Origin: Portulaca oleracea
Lineage: Eukaryota > Streptophyta > Magnoliopsida > Caryophyllales > Portulacaceae
Reading direction: 5' to 3'
Assembly: GCA_029582165.1 (NCBI GenBank)
Contig: CM055883.1
Location: forward strand, 17,578,501-17,642,500
Length of the DNA: 64,000 nt
The notes under the pieces were generated by a model. The model was not told where the DNA came from, searched no databases, and was given only the letters and a program-made list of their open reading frames with translations. The number at the start of each line of letters is the position of its first letter. Position 1 is the stretch's first letter. The translations under genes were made by a program, and so were the position numbers. Below are positions 45,900 to 56,537 of the stretch, in pieces.

Positions 45900-46120
45900 T
45901 GTTAAATTTCACCCTAATTTGGTGAAACTAAAAGAGGAGAAGAGGGAGTGAGATGTGAGATGAAATATTATTGATGAATCTCAACTCAAGAGGTACAAGG
46001 GGGAGAGGAAGGTTATATATATAACCAACCTCCCTAACAAAACAAGAAACAAGATAAAGAAACAAAGAAACAAAATTGTCAACAAAATGGAAACAATACA
46101 AATATTCACTATTCCTAACA
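45900..46120 (-). mobile_element. 5' LTR of element I
   Basis: 221 bp, TGTTAGG...TTTAACA on the minus strand. A TATA-like GTTATATATATAACC, itself a palindrome, lies at about 46012-46027. Confidence 0.85.
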
Positions 46121-47076
46121 TAATCCATAGTCATGTATTTAAATAAAACAACTTTCTCATGGTTCCACAGAAAATTATACTTCTAAAATCACATGCATGC
46201 TCATTTTTCACAAGAAATTCACTTAATATAAACTAAAACAATAAGAAGTTCAAAAACTCACCCAATTGTCTTCCTTTGAACTAGAATTCTTCACCTTCCT
46301 TTGAATCACTACAAGAACCTCACAACAATTTCTGGAAACAACATAAAAACCCACCAATAATTCAGATTCTATCATGGATTTAGTTGGGAAAAGGAAAAAG
46401 GAACAAGAGGGGAAGAATTACACTTGAAGGCGGATGAAAAAGACAAGATGAAGATGGTGTTGTGTGCGTGGCCGGCGACGGCTGGCCGGAATAGACGCCG
46501 GCGACGACTCCGGCGGCCGACGGTGACAGGCGGGCAACAGGAGGTGCTCAGCAGATGGGGAGACACAAGGGGAAATGGGAGCAAGTGTAGTGATGTGTTT
46601 GAAGTTTTTGAAAGAAAAAACCAATTCCCCCTTCCTAATATATACATGTATTAATTAAGAAGCCCAACTCTCCCTCCTCTTCTCCTTGGGCTCAGCTGAA
46701 TGGCCCAATTGGACCCCCAAAAATTGTCATTTTTATTTCTTCTTACACATACATGTCTCCCCTATTTCTAGATTACCCCAAAGAAAAAGAAAAAGAAAAT
46801 GATCCTAAATAAGAATAGGGATCCCGGTATAACGGATTAATGAACCACTAGGATATCTTGAAATTTTATCGGATGGAAAACTCGAAGAAACTAAACTTAA
46901 AGGGGATTTAAGTCGATCGTTGCACTGTTCAAGTTTTACAAAACATACACAGGTTAAAATAAAATAAAATAAAATAAAATAAGCACACGCTTATTTAACT
47001 CGTGAGTTAGTATTTGATCTCACTTAATTAGATTAATTAACACGTATTAAGGAGATATTTTTCTTAAGTTATTACA

Positions 47077-47712
47077 TGACTCGGGAGAGACTCACCCAGG
47101 ACATGGGTTTGAACTTGCTAACTGATCTACATGAGACTTCCTAGGATGCAAGACCTTTACATGCTGACTTAAGGAAAAGACTTACTTACGACATAGGTCT
47201 ACATGTCCTAAATTCTATATGGGATTTCCTAAAGTGCAAATGCCTATATGCTGACCCGGAAAGACTAACATATGACATGGGTTTACACTAGACTTCTTAA
47301 TAAAAAGACAGATATTTACCTGATGATTCTAGACACAAACTTACCCACGACATGGGTTTTCATGACCTATGAACCTATATGAGACTTTCTAAAGAATGAC
47401 AAACACTTACATGCTAACCCAAGAGAAAGACTTAATGACTCACCCATGACATGGGTTTGCATGACGTAGATCCTATAGGAGACTTCTATAATGCAAGACA
47501 TTCATATGTTAACTCTGGAAAAGGACTCACCCACGCCCTATGAACCTGTATGAGACCTCCTACTTATATGTAGACACTAACACAAAGACTCATCCTAGAC
47601 CTTATATGATACTTTCTAAAGAATACAAGACACTTACATGCAGACACTAACACAAAGATTCATCCTAGACCTTATATGATACTTTCTAAAGAAAAAGACA
47701 CTCATCTTCTGA

Positions 47713-47745
<33 letters not shown>

Positions 47746-47830
47746 CTTCCCCGTGACCTGGGTTTACTAAACCATACACCTCCTAACGTGTAAGACACAT
47801 ATATACTGACTCAGGAAACAACAGGTTTGT
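47077..47830. repeat. Tandem array in C, about 85-95 bp units, about nine copies
   Basis: Units contain gactcacccatgacatgggt, then cctatatgagactt and acacttacatgctgac. The array starts before E (last unit 41160-41224), so E inserted into it. A 26-base A run at about 47718-47744 interrupts one unit. It lies on the 5' side of element C. Confidence 0.8.
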
Positions 47831-48996
47831 GAGTCATAAACCCTATACGATCTTAAGATAAACAACAACACTTTTTACAACAAGAGTATTATAAAGGGCC
47901 GGATAAAGTCAAATATAGCGAGTGGATCATAAATTGAAAGGCACAAGTCAGTGTTTTTCAATTCGGATGGGCCCAATCCACAGGCCGACCGTTTTAAGGA
48001 GAATCCTTAATTAACTTGACCCAACAACTCAGATAACTCAAGCTATATTGACTATTATGCGGACTAGAATAATGCTCGACAAGACTAACGACTCGATTTT
48101 TATTGTTATTTTACTCATGGAAAATGGATATTGTAAAGGACTAGATAAAGCCAACAATAACCGAGTTATAATTAATTTATGGGCTTAATTGACAAATCAT
48201 GGATTTATTAATTAAATCGATAAATTGATTCACTCAAGCCTAGTGACTATTATACAGTCTAAAACGTTATCCATTGACTTTGTTGGACTTTTAATTAGTT
48301 TTTGGACCTTCGTTAAAAGAACATCGTAAAGGGCTATATAATATCATCAAAGGTGAGTCTATTTTTATTTATTAATTAAAATAATCAACTTTCAAACATA
48401 AATGGGCCCTTCCACTTGGGCTAATCATAATGCCTTTGAGTTAATTATACTAATTACTAAATAATCATTTTCTCAACCAAATGAATTTTATATGGACTAG
48501 AACGAAGTCTTTAAACTAAGGTCGACTCTTTACAAAAAGAAAAGGGGAAGGAGAACACATAGCACATAGCACACAACATGAAGGGTACCCGAAACCAAGG
48601 TTCTATATTCACGGATTACTATGGTTGGGTTGACATGGCCTGTCGCACATTCTCGACTCGGTTCACCTTTCCCATAAAAATTTGGGTAAGGAGTGTGAGG
48701 TGTTGCTTATCGGACTTCGAGGAAGACCTTTGAGTATAACATGGGGAGAGGAGAGACCAAATTCTTGGCGATGTAGGGTGCATCACACAAGTAGTGGTTG
48801 CCCGCTCTTGGAAGAGAATCCTAGTTATTACCTAAACTGTCGCCTTTGTGCTAACATGTCGAAAGACCTGATTAGTGGCCCGGTATATAAAGGATGCCTA
48901 AAAAGAATAATAAAATCGCGAAATAAATCAACTTCTCCCTTTTACAATTTCAAATCAACTCGATTTTTTCAAGTTTTACCCTCTTTTTAAGTTTAA
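47831..48996 (-). other. C 5' leader region, non-coding
   Basis: Contains three diverged copies of a cgtaaagggc...ataaagtc block (about 47890, 48131 and 48325). No coding domain. It ends at the PBS. Confidence 0.6.
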
Positions 48997-49015
48997 GTCC
49001 CCAGTGGGGTCGCCA
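48997..49015 (-). promoter_or_regulatory. Primer-binding site of C (Tat/Ogre type)
   Basis: The minus strand reads TGGCGACCCCACTGGGGAC three bases after the LTR end. This form is typical for Tat-lineage elements such as Ogre and Retand, and it differs from the TGGCGCCGTTGCC form of A, B and H. Confidence 0.85.
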
Positions 49016-49018
49016 ATC

Positions 49019-50638
49019 TGTAGGACCCGGAAAATTCCCGTTCGGGGAACTGTTTCGGATGCGCTACTTAATGATCGGAAGCCGACTAAGGTTGCTTAAT
49101 CCTTAAATAAGGATATTTTTATTTTCGAAATTCATTTTCGGGGTGATGAAACTTTATTTATTTACAAATCCATTTTTATTATTTTAATTATTCGAAATTG
49201 CACAAAATATTTTAATAATGATTATATACCGGCCCAAACACCATATTCAGGCCCAAGAAGGGACATGTGGGCCACTAAAAGGCATCAAAACCCTCGGGGG
49301 TTTTGATGACCCCTGGGCCGGACCTTTTGCTTCCTCAGCCCAGAGATATGGATTGAAATTGATAAAACCCACAGGGGTTTTATCAATTTCTAGTCCATTT
49401 CTCTCGGGTCTAGCCTTGAATTAGTGAGAGAGATGTAATCATTTTTTAAATTATTTTTATGCAAAAGCGAATATTTTGAATAATTAAACGGGTTTATAAA
49501 ACGATAAAGAGTCGCCAGGCGATTTAAGGAAATCGACAAACCATAAAATGACAAAAGTGACTCCGGTCTACGAACCCGATTTCTAAGTTCGGGGGAAAGG
49601 TTACGAATTCGAGAATTATAAGAACTCTCGAATCTGCCTATTAGATAACAGACTCTACTAAAATCGAAATTGAAGTGAAAGAGAGCGGGGAGAAGTTTAA
49701 TTAATTTCGCAAAATTATATTCCGAACATGCAAATGTAAAAAAGAAATGTTTTTACAAAATGATGTTCATGTAAAGCGATAAAAGAATACAATTACATGA
49801 TTGAGATAAAAGATGCCGAAACCTCACTTAAAGTGTTGGTATGGTGATGGATGAACCGCACTTCTCTTGATAAATCTTTAAGAAGACAAGTGAATGAAGA
49901 GGAGGTTTGGATATGGTAGGATAGGATTTGGATGTGAGAATTTATGGATGAAGGGAAGGGATGATGATAATGGATGAATGATTAGAGAAAAGTGTTTAAG
50001 AAAGTATGGACATAAGTATGAGAGGATTTCGAGAGAGTTTTGGTAGAATGGTGATGATAGTTGATGGAGTTTTGGGAGAATTTAGATGATAATATTGGTG
50101 GTAGTTAATGAAATGAAGGTGAAATGGAGGGGGTATTTATAGGTGAAGGGTTGTGTGTTTAGGAGGGAAAATGGAGGGAGCACGTCCCTAGGATCATGCC
50201 CTTCCCATCCATACAGAATTATAACCCAGACGGGTTTTAGGGGGTCAAGGCAAGGTCAATGCACGTGGGCTATGATCAAGGGATTGCATGAGAATTTTGG
50301 CGCCAGCTCTGAGAAATAAAACCTACTTGGGTTTTAAATCTCATCACACGGATTGCTGACGTGGCTGCTTCAAAACGACGCGTCCTGCATATTTTAAAAC
50401 CCAGCTGGGTTTTATTATTCTTCTGGGCCAGGGGCGCATCTTAAGCCCGCTTCTTATTGGGCTGCTTTCTGAAACTTAAAACACAGGTGGGTTTTATTGA
50501 ATGTAGGTGGGCTTCTTTGATTCCTTGGGCCCACGCTGTTGCCCCTATGAGCCCGACGACCCATTTTGGTGTTTGGCCCAAATGACTTGCTGAACTTGAT
50601 GAGTCGGGATTACATCGGTGCAAATCCCGGTGTCTACA
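49019..50638 (-). mobile_element. 5' LTR of element C (1620 bp)
   Basis: Ends TGTAGGACCC (49019) and GGTGTCTACA (50638). A minus-strand TATA box (CTATAAATACC) lies at about 50132-50142. U3 palindromes: aacccagacgggtttt (50223-50238), aaacctacttgggtttt (50319-50335), AAAACCCAGCTGGGTTTT (50397-50414) and aaaacacaggtgggtttt (50478-50495). Confidence 0.9.
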
Positions 50639-51804
50639 AACAACCAAACTACCTGAAATTTTCACAAAATAAAGCTGGTTCACAGCCAGTTTATAACCAG
50701 AACGAAACAATCCATACCTCTTCAATGTTTGCACAATAGCATTCAAGATTCAAAATTCTCAACTCAAACTCTCACCCTACTGCTCAAGTACAAAACATCA
50801 CATTCCCAAAACATATGTTCACATATTCAAACATCCAACTCTCAAAATTCATATCATTCACTCCCACATACAAAAACATCCCTTCCAATTTGCATAACAA
50901 TCAACAAAGATACCAAATTTTCTAAATCAAATAACCTAAAATTACTAGCTAGTATCAAAAATCACTCAAGTATGGTGCACCAAACCTAAGTACGAACAAT
51001 GGTGAATTCAAACTAAATTTCCAAGCATAACTCATGAAATTTGCATAAATACACCAAAAAATACTTGTAAGTAACAATGGAGGTAAAAGATAAGTGAAAA
51101 TCATACCTTGAATTTGTTAATTACAAGAAGAATATGAAATTGCAAGTAAAGCGAGTTAGAAGGTTTTCAGATCCGGAATTGAAATTAGGACCAAATTTAG
51201 GGTAGTTCTGTGCAAAATTGTGTGGGGCTGGGGTTCGGTGAAGTGCAAGGGAAGGAGAAAATAAGTAGGAGAAGAAGAAAGAAGAAGAACGAAAGAAGAA
51301 GAGGGGAGGAGGGAGTAGCGTTGGTGGTAGCGGGCGAGGAAGAGGGGGTGCTGGGGAGAGTTAGGGCGTCGGGCTTTTGAAGTTAGGGATTTCAAAGTTT
51401 TGACAAGAAAAAGAAATATTCTGGAGTAAAACTAGAAAAGATAGAGGCGTTGGGAGTGGGCTATCGATGCCGGCGTCTCGATTCGAATTTTCTTTCTCCT
51501 CAGAACGCACCGCCAATGTAAAGACACCCTCGCCACGTCTTACAGCGTAGCCGTTTTCTTCCCGTTTCATTTCTTTAATACTTCAATTGCCTCTTTTTGT
51601 GAATCAAACCTAATTAGCTTATTCCTCTTCTCCTCGTATTAAAATCAAACCATCGAATATGTAGATTAAGATTAAAAGTAGGATTAACAAAGTGGATTAA
51701 GAAAAACTAAGAATAAGTCTAGAGTCTAAAAGGATTAAAATTGAAAGGAAGAAAAAGGAACTAAAATGAAATTAAGAGTTCAAGAAAAATTAAAATAAAC
51801 TCAA
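50639..51804. other. Unassigned LTR/leader-like sequence
   Basis: A/T-rich sequence followed by a GA-rich stretch (51245-51360) that on the minus strand reads as a CT-rich leader. It resembles in style the leader parts of solo LTRs D and E, but I could not fix ends or a target duplication. 51560-51804 looks like the tail following H's gag ORF. No gene is supported. Confidence 0.4.
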
Positions 51805-53891
51805 TCAAAAGGTCAAGATCCGGGTCTTCGTTCCGGATGCTGTCAATGCCCTTAGTAGCTTGTCAAACTCCTCTATATGTGGTCTGCAAGCTAGTAAACA
51901 TGACAGACACTGAAAACTTATAAAATAAAACATTAGTAAAGCTTTCAGTAATAAATCAAATTTACTAGAAAAATCACAAGATTCAAAGTATTTGGTCCAC
52001 ATAATATTTCTAGGAATGTCCTCTAGGCATATATGATAAGGATCAAGGGAGGTGTCATAACCTCTAAACTTACCTAAGGACAACTCATTAAAAATATCGT
52101 AGGTTTCACAAGAATTAACCTCATATCCTATATTAACATGATGTCCTTTGATTAGGTATGGGTTCCTCAAGGATTCCTGGCGAAATCGAAGGTGGTAAAC
52201 AAGGAATAGAGTCATCGAATAAATCATCGAGATCAAAGAGTACAGTGTCAGCAAGATCCTTGTTTGGAAAATTTACTTTACTAATAATTTTCTCGCTAGG
52301 TTCCTCACTAATACAATCAACTGACTCATAATGAAAATAATCGCCATACCTAGTATCTAACCCAACAGGTTCACTCACCTCATACCCTGTCGTATTGTCA
52401 AATTTTGCTTTGGCTAGATAAGCTTTGACTAGCTTTTGAGGAAACGGTATTGGCGGTATATAGACTCTTTGGTTAGTTATCGGTGGGTCACCTTGTCCTT
52501 TCTTATCCCCTTGGGTAGCAATATCTATTGATGGTTCTTTTTCTGGTTCAGGCTCTCTACTCTCAGGCTAGTTTCTCTTGGGTTCATCTGATTGTTTTCC
52601 GCTCCTAAGAGTCAAAGCATTACAGTGTTCCATTGTATTCACAGTAGATGAGTTAGGGAAGGTGTCCTGGTTAGTTAATTGAGTCTCCAGATTTTTATTT
52701 TGATGGGTCAGGACCTCTATCTTTTCTAAAAGGTTCTTAATAGTCTCTTCTCATTTCTGATGACACAAGACTTTTCACTATAGATTCTAAGTTCGAGTTT
52801 CGGTCAAAAGAGTGGACTTGTTCAGTTTGGTCGTTACAGGTTATTCCCGTAGGATATGCTGAAGTCACATGCTCAGTCGAGTTACATGGTGAAAGCGAGG
52901 GTGCGAGTGAGTCAAGTCGGTCTATTTTTTCACCAAAGTATCAAGTTTAGCAGTTAATAAAGAAGTTGCATCAATATCTAGCTTACCTCCCGCTCTATGG
53001 CGGGGTTCCGACCATTGACGTGGGTTGTTTGCCAAATTCTCGATCAAGTCCGTAATTTGAGGTACAATCTTGTTCATAATATCGCCTCCAGCTACTGAGA
53101 GGATGCTTCCTCTTGTCGACTTGTTTACTCCGTTGAAAAATGACTGGATTGGAACCCAAGGTTTGAATCCGTGTTGAGGACATTGGCGGAGAAGGTCCTT
53201 GAATCTATCCCAAATTTTATAGAGTGACTGCGTCAGATTTTAGGGTGAATGTCGAAATCTAGTTCCTCAAGCTAGTAAGCTTGTTGGGAGGAAAGTATCT
53301 TACCAAGAACATGATGGCGAGTTCTTTGAAAGTGGTGATTGAGTTGGGAGGGAGCGAATCAAGCCACTCCCATGCCTTGCCTTCTAAAGAGAACGGGAAG
53401 AGTCTCAGTTTGATTGCATCTTCCGAGACATTGTTGGCTTTAAACGTGTCACAAGTTTGGCGGAAGAGGCATAGGTGGCGATTAGGATCCTCGTCTGGAT
53501 GTCCATGGAAAGGTGCCTTGGATACTAAATTGACAAGCGATTGTCGCAATTCGAAGTCGTTAGTGGCAATAGTGGGGATTGTGATTACGGATTGGGAGTT
53601 AGTGACATTGAGTGTTATATATTGGCCCAATGTCCACAGTTGATTGGCTATTTCTTCCGCTTCGCACCTAGCTTCTTCTTCTTCTTCTTCTTCTTGTTCT
53701 TTCTCCAATTTTTCGCCTTTTCCTTCTTTCTCGTAGGGTTCGCTCTGTTTCGAGGTCGAGTCCGAATGAGAAATCTTTTTGTATAAACCTGAAAAAGGAA
53801 AAAAACAAGAATACCAAGCGTAATCAAAAGTGATAATAAAGAAAATAAAGAAAACATGTCGAGGAACATCAAGAAAATCAAGAATTGCCAT
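51805..53891 (-). pseudogene. Athila-like element H: gag ORF and downstream remnant, broken
   Basis: The gag frame (53891-53259) carries an acidic Glu run, then QSLVNLVSKAPFHGHPDEDP, LCLFRQTCDTFKANNVSEDA, LRLFPFSLEGKAWEWLDSLP and IMFLVRYFPPNKL. After a stop near 53258 it continues YKIWDRFKDLLRQCPQHGFK and NKIVPQITDLIENLA to about 52920, then decays. Farther left, frames at 52378-52133 and 52254-51805 keep recognisable pieces such as FDKLLRALTAS. No RT is seen before the sequence gives way at 51804. The gag type and PBS place it near Athila. Confidence 0.75.
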
Positions 53892-54007
53892 ATTTTTAGA
53901 TTTTAGAAATTTTTTAATTTTTATTTGATTTTTAGTGTTTTTTTAAGAAAAGCAATAAAAACCTAGTCAACCAGAGTTCGTTCGTTTAATGGCGGTTCGG
54001 GAAACAA

Positions 54008-54025
54008 GTCCCCGTCAACGGCGCC
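54008..54025 (-). promoter_or_regulatory. Primer-binding site of H (Athila type)
   Basis: The minus strand reads GGCGCCGTTGACGGGGAC, seven bases after the LTR end ...CCTGTCA. Confidence 0.8.
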
Positions 54026-54032
54026 TAAAACT

Positions 54033-55409
54033 TGACAGGCTTAAACGTATCAGGTCTATGTACCGCAAGTGTACGGGTCTGTGTAGTAATAAAATATCGT
54101 TCTCTCTCAGGGACCTGTGTTCAACTACGCACTAAACTAGTTCACTACAAAGGATGCTAGGTCGTCCAAAGGTTGTGGTGATGATTTATAAAACTGAACT
54201 AAGAAAGCAGGAATTTTTAGGATTTTGAGAGATTATTAAAAGTGTTCAGGGGAGTCCACTCTATTCAATCAATTGACTAATCAACAATTCGACGTAAAGT
54301 AACAAGATAATTCGGAGTCTATAATCTTTCTAGGCCCTTTCACAGTAATTTTTCCGTTAGAAGTGAGTTACAATGATTAAACTAAACATTATTTCTAACT
54401 ATTTAATATAATCAAAGATAAGAACTGATTATAATCGACCCTAGGCAAGAATCATATACTTCTAACTATTTTCTACGCCTATTCAATCTACGTCTTTCCA
54501 ATTCAAGATTTAAACTTTCATCATATTATCAAAAATCTAATACCAAGTAAAAGGAAGTTTGCCAGATTTTACTTTGACAAACAAATTACGAAGACCAAAC
54601 GAATAAAAGTAATAACTTCACACCGAGACTGTATTCAAAATCAATCAAAAGACATTGAGTTTATCCCCCAAACAAATAAACAAAGTACTCATGATAATAA
54701 AAACTAGGAAAACAATAATAAAAACTGAATAACAAAACATAAGAAAAATATAAATTAAACAGAACATCTGAGTCGTCGAATTTGATCTCGTCGTGTCACC
54801 CGACTCGATCTCCTTCTCCTCCTCTTTTGATCCTAATCTCCTAGAACGGCTCCCCGAAGAGAGGAAAATATAAAGAAAACCCTATTCTAAAGTTTGTGTT
54901 GAATTAAAACTAATGAATATAGTCGATGCCTTAAACTGAACGGCGGGCTTTCTTTTATACGGAATTGGAGGACGCTGGCAGCGTCCAAAAAGGCACCGAC
55001 AGCGCTCATGTTTTCCTTCAATCCGAAAATTCTTGCCCCAGATGTTGCTGGGGGTTATGTGGACGCTGGTGGGGGGTGCTAAACGCTGGCAGGGGGCTTC
55101 ACGCTGCTGCAGTTCTTCAATCTGATGCGTGTGGAGTTGGGCCTGCTGTTGAGTCGTTATGCATGGGTTGTGGCTTCAATTCTCTTCCTCTTTTAATTTT
55201 CCTCTTCAATTCTTCTCAATTTTTCCACTTTTCTTCCAAAACTTCATGCTTTAAGGTATATTTTCATTAATCCCTACAAAATGCACCAATTTCGCAACCA
55301 AGTGAAGAAATCACAGAAATTGGTATAAAAACATGGAATTTCGAGTATATAAAGCACGAAATATATGTGTTTGAGCCCTAAAAAAGCACTATATAATAAT
55401 CACTTATCA
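54033..55409 (-). mobile_element. 5' LTR of element H (1377 bp)
   Basis: On the minus strand it starts TGATAAGTGATTATTATATA at 55409 and ends GCCTGTCA at 54033. A TATA box (GTATAAAAG) lies at 54951-54960. The LTR interrupts a LINE ORF2 at 55410. The other LTR of H is not in the window. Confidence 0.8.
54951..55110 (-). promoter_or_regulatory. H promoter: TATA box with adjacent palindrome
   Basis: GGACGCTGGCAGCGTCC (54970-54986) is a perfect inverted repeat around one central base, starting about 10 bp upstream of the minus-strand TATA. Partial relatives follow upstream: accgacagcgct, ggacgctggtgg and aacgctggcaggg (to about 55100). Confidence 0.7.
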
Positions 55410-55705
55410 CTTTCCTCCCCTTCCTTCTTCAGGTCACCTCTAATATGATGTTGTGACATATCAATGAGACTGAAGTCCACCTCCTCTTTTCAGTAGATCA
55501 CTAGGTCGCCCGATCGCCCTACACTATCCACTTCTAGAGCGTTCTTATAACCTAGTTTCCATTTGAGTCTTTCCATTCGAGCCATTGTCGACATCGTCTC
55601 GGAAAGGAAGATGACATCGGGGCAAAGTTTTCTACTCCAGGACTGGAGCGTTTGAAATGCAAGAGGTTTTCCGCCTCCCCTGTAGTTCCAACATAAGATT
55701 TTCAT
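55410..55705 (-). pseudogene. LINE ORF2 start (endonuclease domain), truncated by H
   Basis: Begins MKILCWNYRGGGKPLAFQTL with PDVIFLSETM, the N-terminal signature of the plant LINE apurinic-type endonuclease. A TGA at 55490-55492, after GDLVIY, most likely replaces a Trp codon; the same frame then continues KEEVDFSLIDMSQHHIRGDL until H's LTR at 55409. Reverse transcriptase is not present. The start codon overlaps the ORF1 stop (ATGA, 55702-55705). Confidence 0.85.
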
Positions 55706-56537
55706 TGGTGTAAGTGGGGTTGGCGTCCCCCACCCTCCACCTCTAAGTTAAGATGATTCGCATTTTCATCTAATAATCTGATCTTACGCTCACCTTCCAT
55801 GGAACTCCTGAAGTCTTCTCCTTTCCTTTTGTTGTAGACCTCTATTACCATGTCATCCGGGCTTCTCCCCTGCAACATTGTTTCTTTTGAGTTATTGGGA
55901 GTTTTCACGTTAGCCGTCCCTCCACTCCCTCCCTTCAGTATTGTAGCAGTTGATTGACCCCGAAGCTCCAGCAGCTTCTTTTTGTCCTCCATCCACTCCT
56001 CTTCCCCTTCCCCTTTGCGCTTCCTCTTTATAGGCGATCCCTTGAGCTTTGGCCCATAGGGCATATCTTCTATCTGCACGCTGCTCTTATACTCCTCGCA
56101 TCCCTTAAACACATGACCTATAATGCCGCATATGAAGCAGTAGTTAGGGATTCTGATGTATTTTAAGGGTATCCACTTTGGCACTCCATCAACTCTCACT
56201 CTCAACCCCCTTCTTATTGGTTTGGTTATATCCATATCCACCTTGATCTTCAGGTATTTTGAGTGCGTTAGCACATCATCCTCATCCACATCAATATATT
56301 TGCCAATGATATTTCCTATGAATTCAACAAAGGCTCTTGTCTTTTTCTTCATGGGTAATTTTGGTACTTTCGCCCAAAATCTAGCAGTATCAAAGATTAT
56401 TTCCAAAGGTTGTTCGTTTCCTTTCAACTGCTTGAGCATTAACATCTCATTATCGAAGGCCCACGGTCCTTTATCTAGTACCTTGGCTTTGTCTTCTTCA
56501 GTGAAAAACTGGAAAGAAAAGAGATTGTTTCCCAACT
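55702..56537 (-). pseudogene. LINE ORF1 (DUF4283 plus zinc knuckle), 5' end cut by G
   Basis: 277 residues remain open. The front part (NLFSFQFFTEEDKAKVLDKG, LKQLKGNEQPLEIIFDTARF) is the DUF4283-like domain. A CX2CX4HX4C knuckle, CFICGIIGHVFKGC, follows at about residue 134, then a basic KRKRKGEGEEEW region. This is the nucleic-acid-binding ORF1 of plant L1-type LINEs. The upstream part is displaced by insertion of G at 56538. Confidence 0.85.

Larger units (their letters stand above)
44041..46120 (-). mobile_element. Copia-type element I carrying two host-gene fragments
   Basis: The LTRs are 44041-44258 and 45900-46120 (tgttaaatttgaccc... to ...ctattcctaaca), about 95% alike by eye. A tRNA-iMet PBS lies inside the right LTR and a G-rich tract inside the left one, so the element reads right to left. 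A taat repeat flanks it (44037-44040 and 46121-46124). The 1.64-kb interior holds, in transcript order, a leader, a thaumatin-like fragment, an MKK4/5-like fragment, a copia gag start, and a short non-coding tail. There is no protease, integrase or RT. This is a gene-transducing, non-autonomous retrotransposon. Confidence 0.85.
41225..47076 (-). mobile_element. Large solo LTR E (about 3.8 kb) split by element I
   Basis: Flanked by perfect tgact duplications (41220-41224 and 47077-47081). The ends are tataacgcccc (an ancestral TG now TA) and ...gttattaca. Without element I and its duplication it is about 3.77 kb, with no internal region, PBS or coding domain, hence a solo LTR. A TATA-like tatatatta on the minus strand near 46637-46646 is followed by a CT-rich, then GC-rich leader-like region. 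It shares landmarks with D at 58163-61624 (gattagc...agcgga...attaccgccg near the left end; tttccggaaagct; ctaaaactttcatgtt), so D and E belong to one diverged family. Confidence 0.75.
12133..50638 (-). mobile_element. Tat-like LARD (element C), non-coding, hosting elements A, B, E and I
   Basis: Two related LTRs (about 12133-13680 and 49019-50638) bracket an internal region with a purine tract beside the left LTR and a Tat/Ogre/Retand-type primer-binding site beside the right one, so the element reads right to left. After removing B (with A) and E (with I), the internal part is about 7 kb and holds no gag or pol; it is dominated by tandem repeats and polypyrimidine tracts. This fits a large retrotransposon derivative that depends on a coding relative. 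The left LTR has lost or altered its terminal bases, and no target duplication could be confirmed. Confidence 0.8.

Noticed and set aside
53541..53786. Phe-rich plus-strand frame near H gag
   Set aside because: Antisense of the Glu/Lys-rich segment of H gag.
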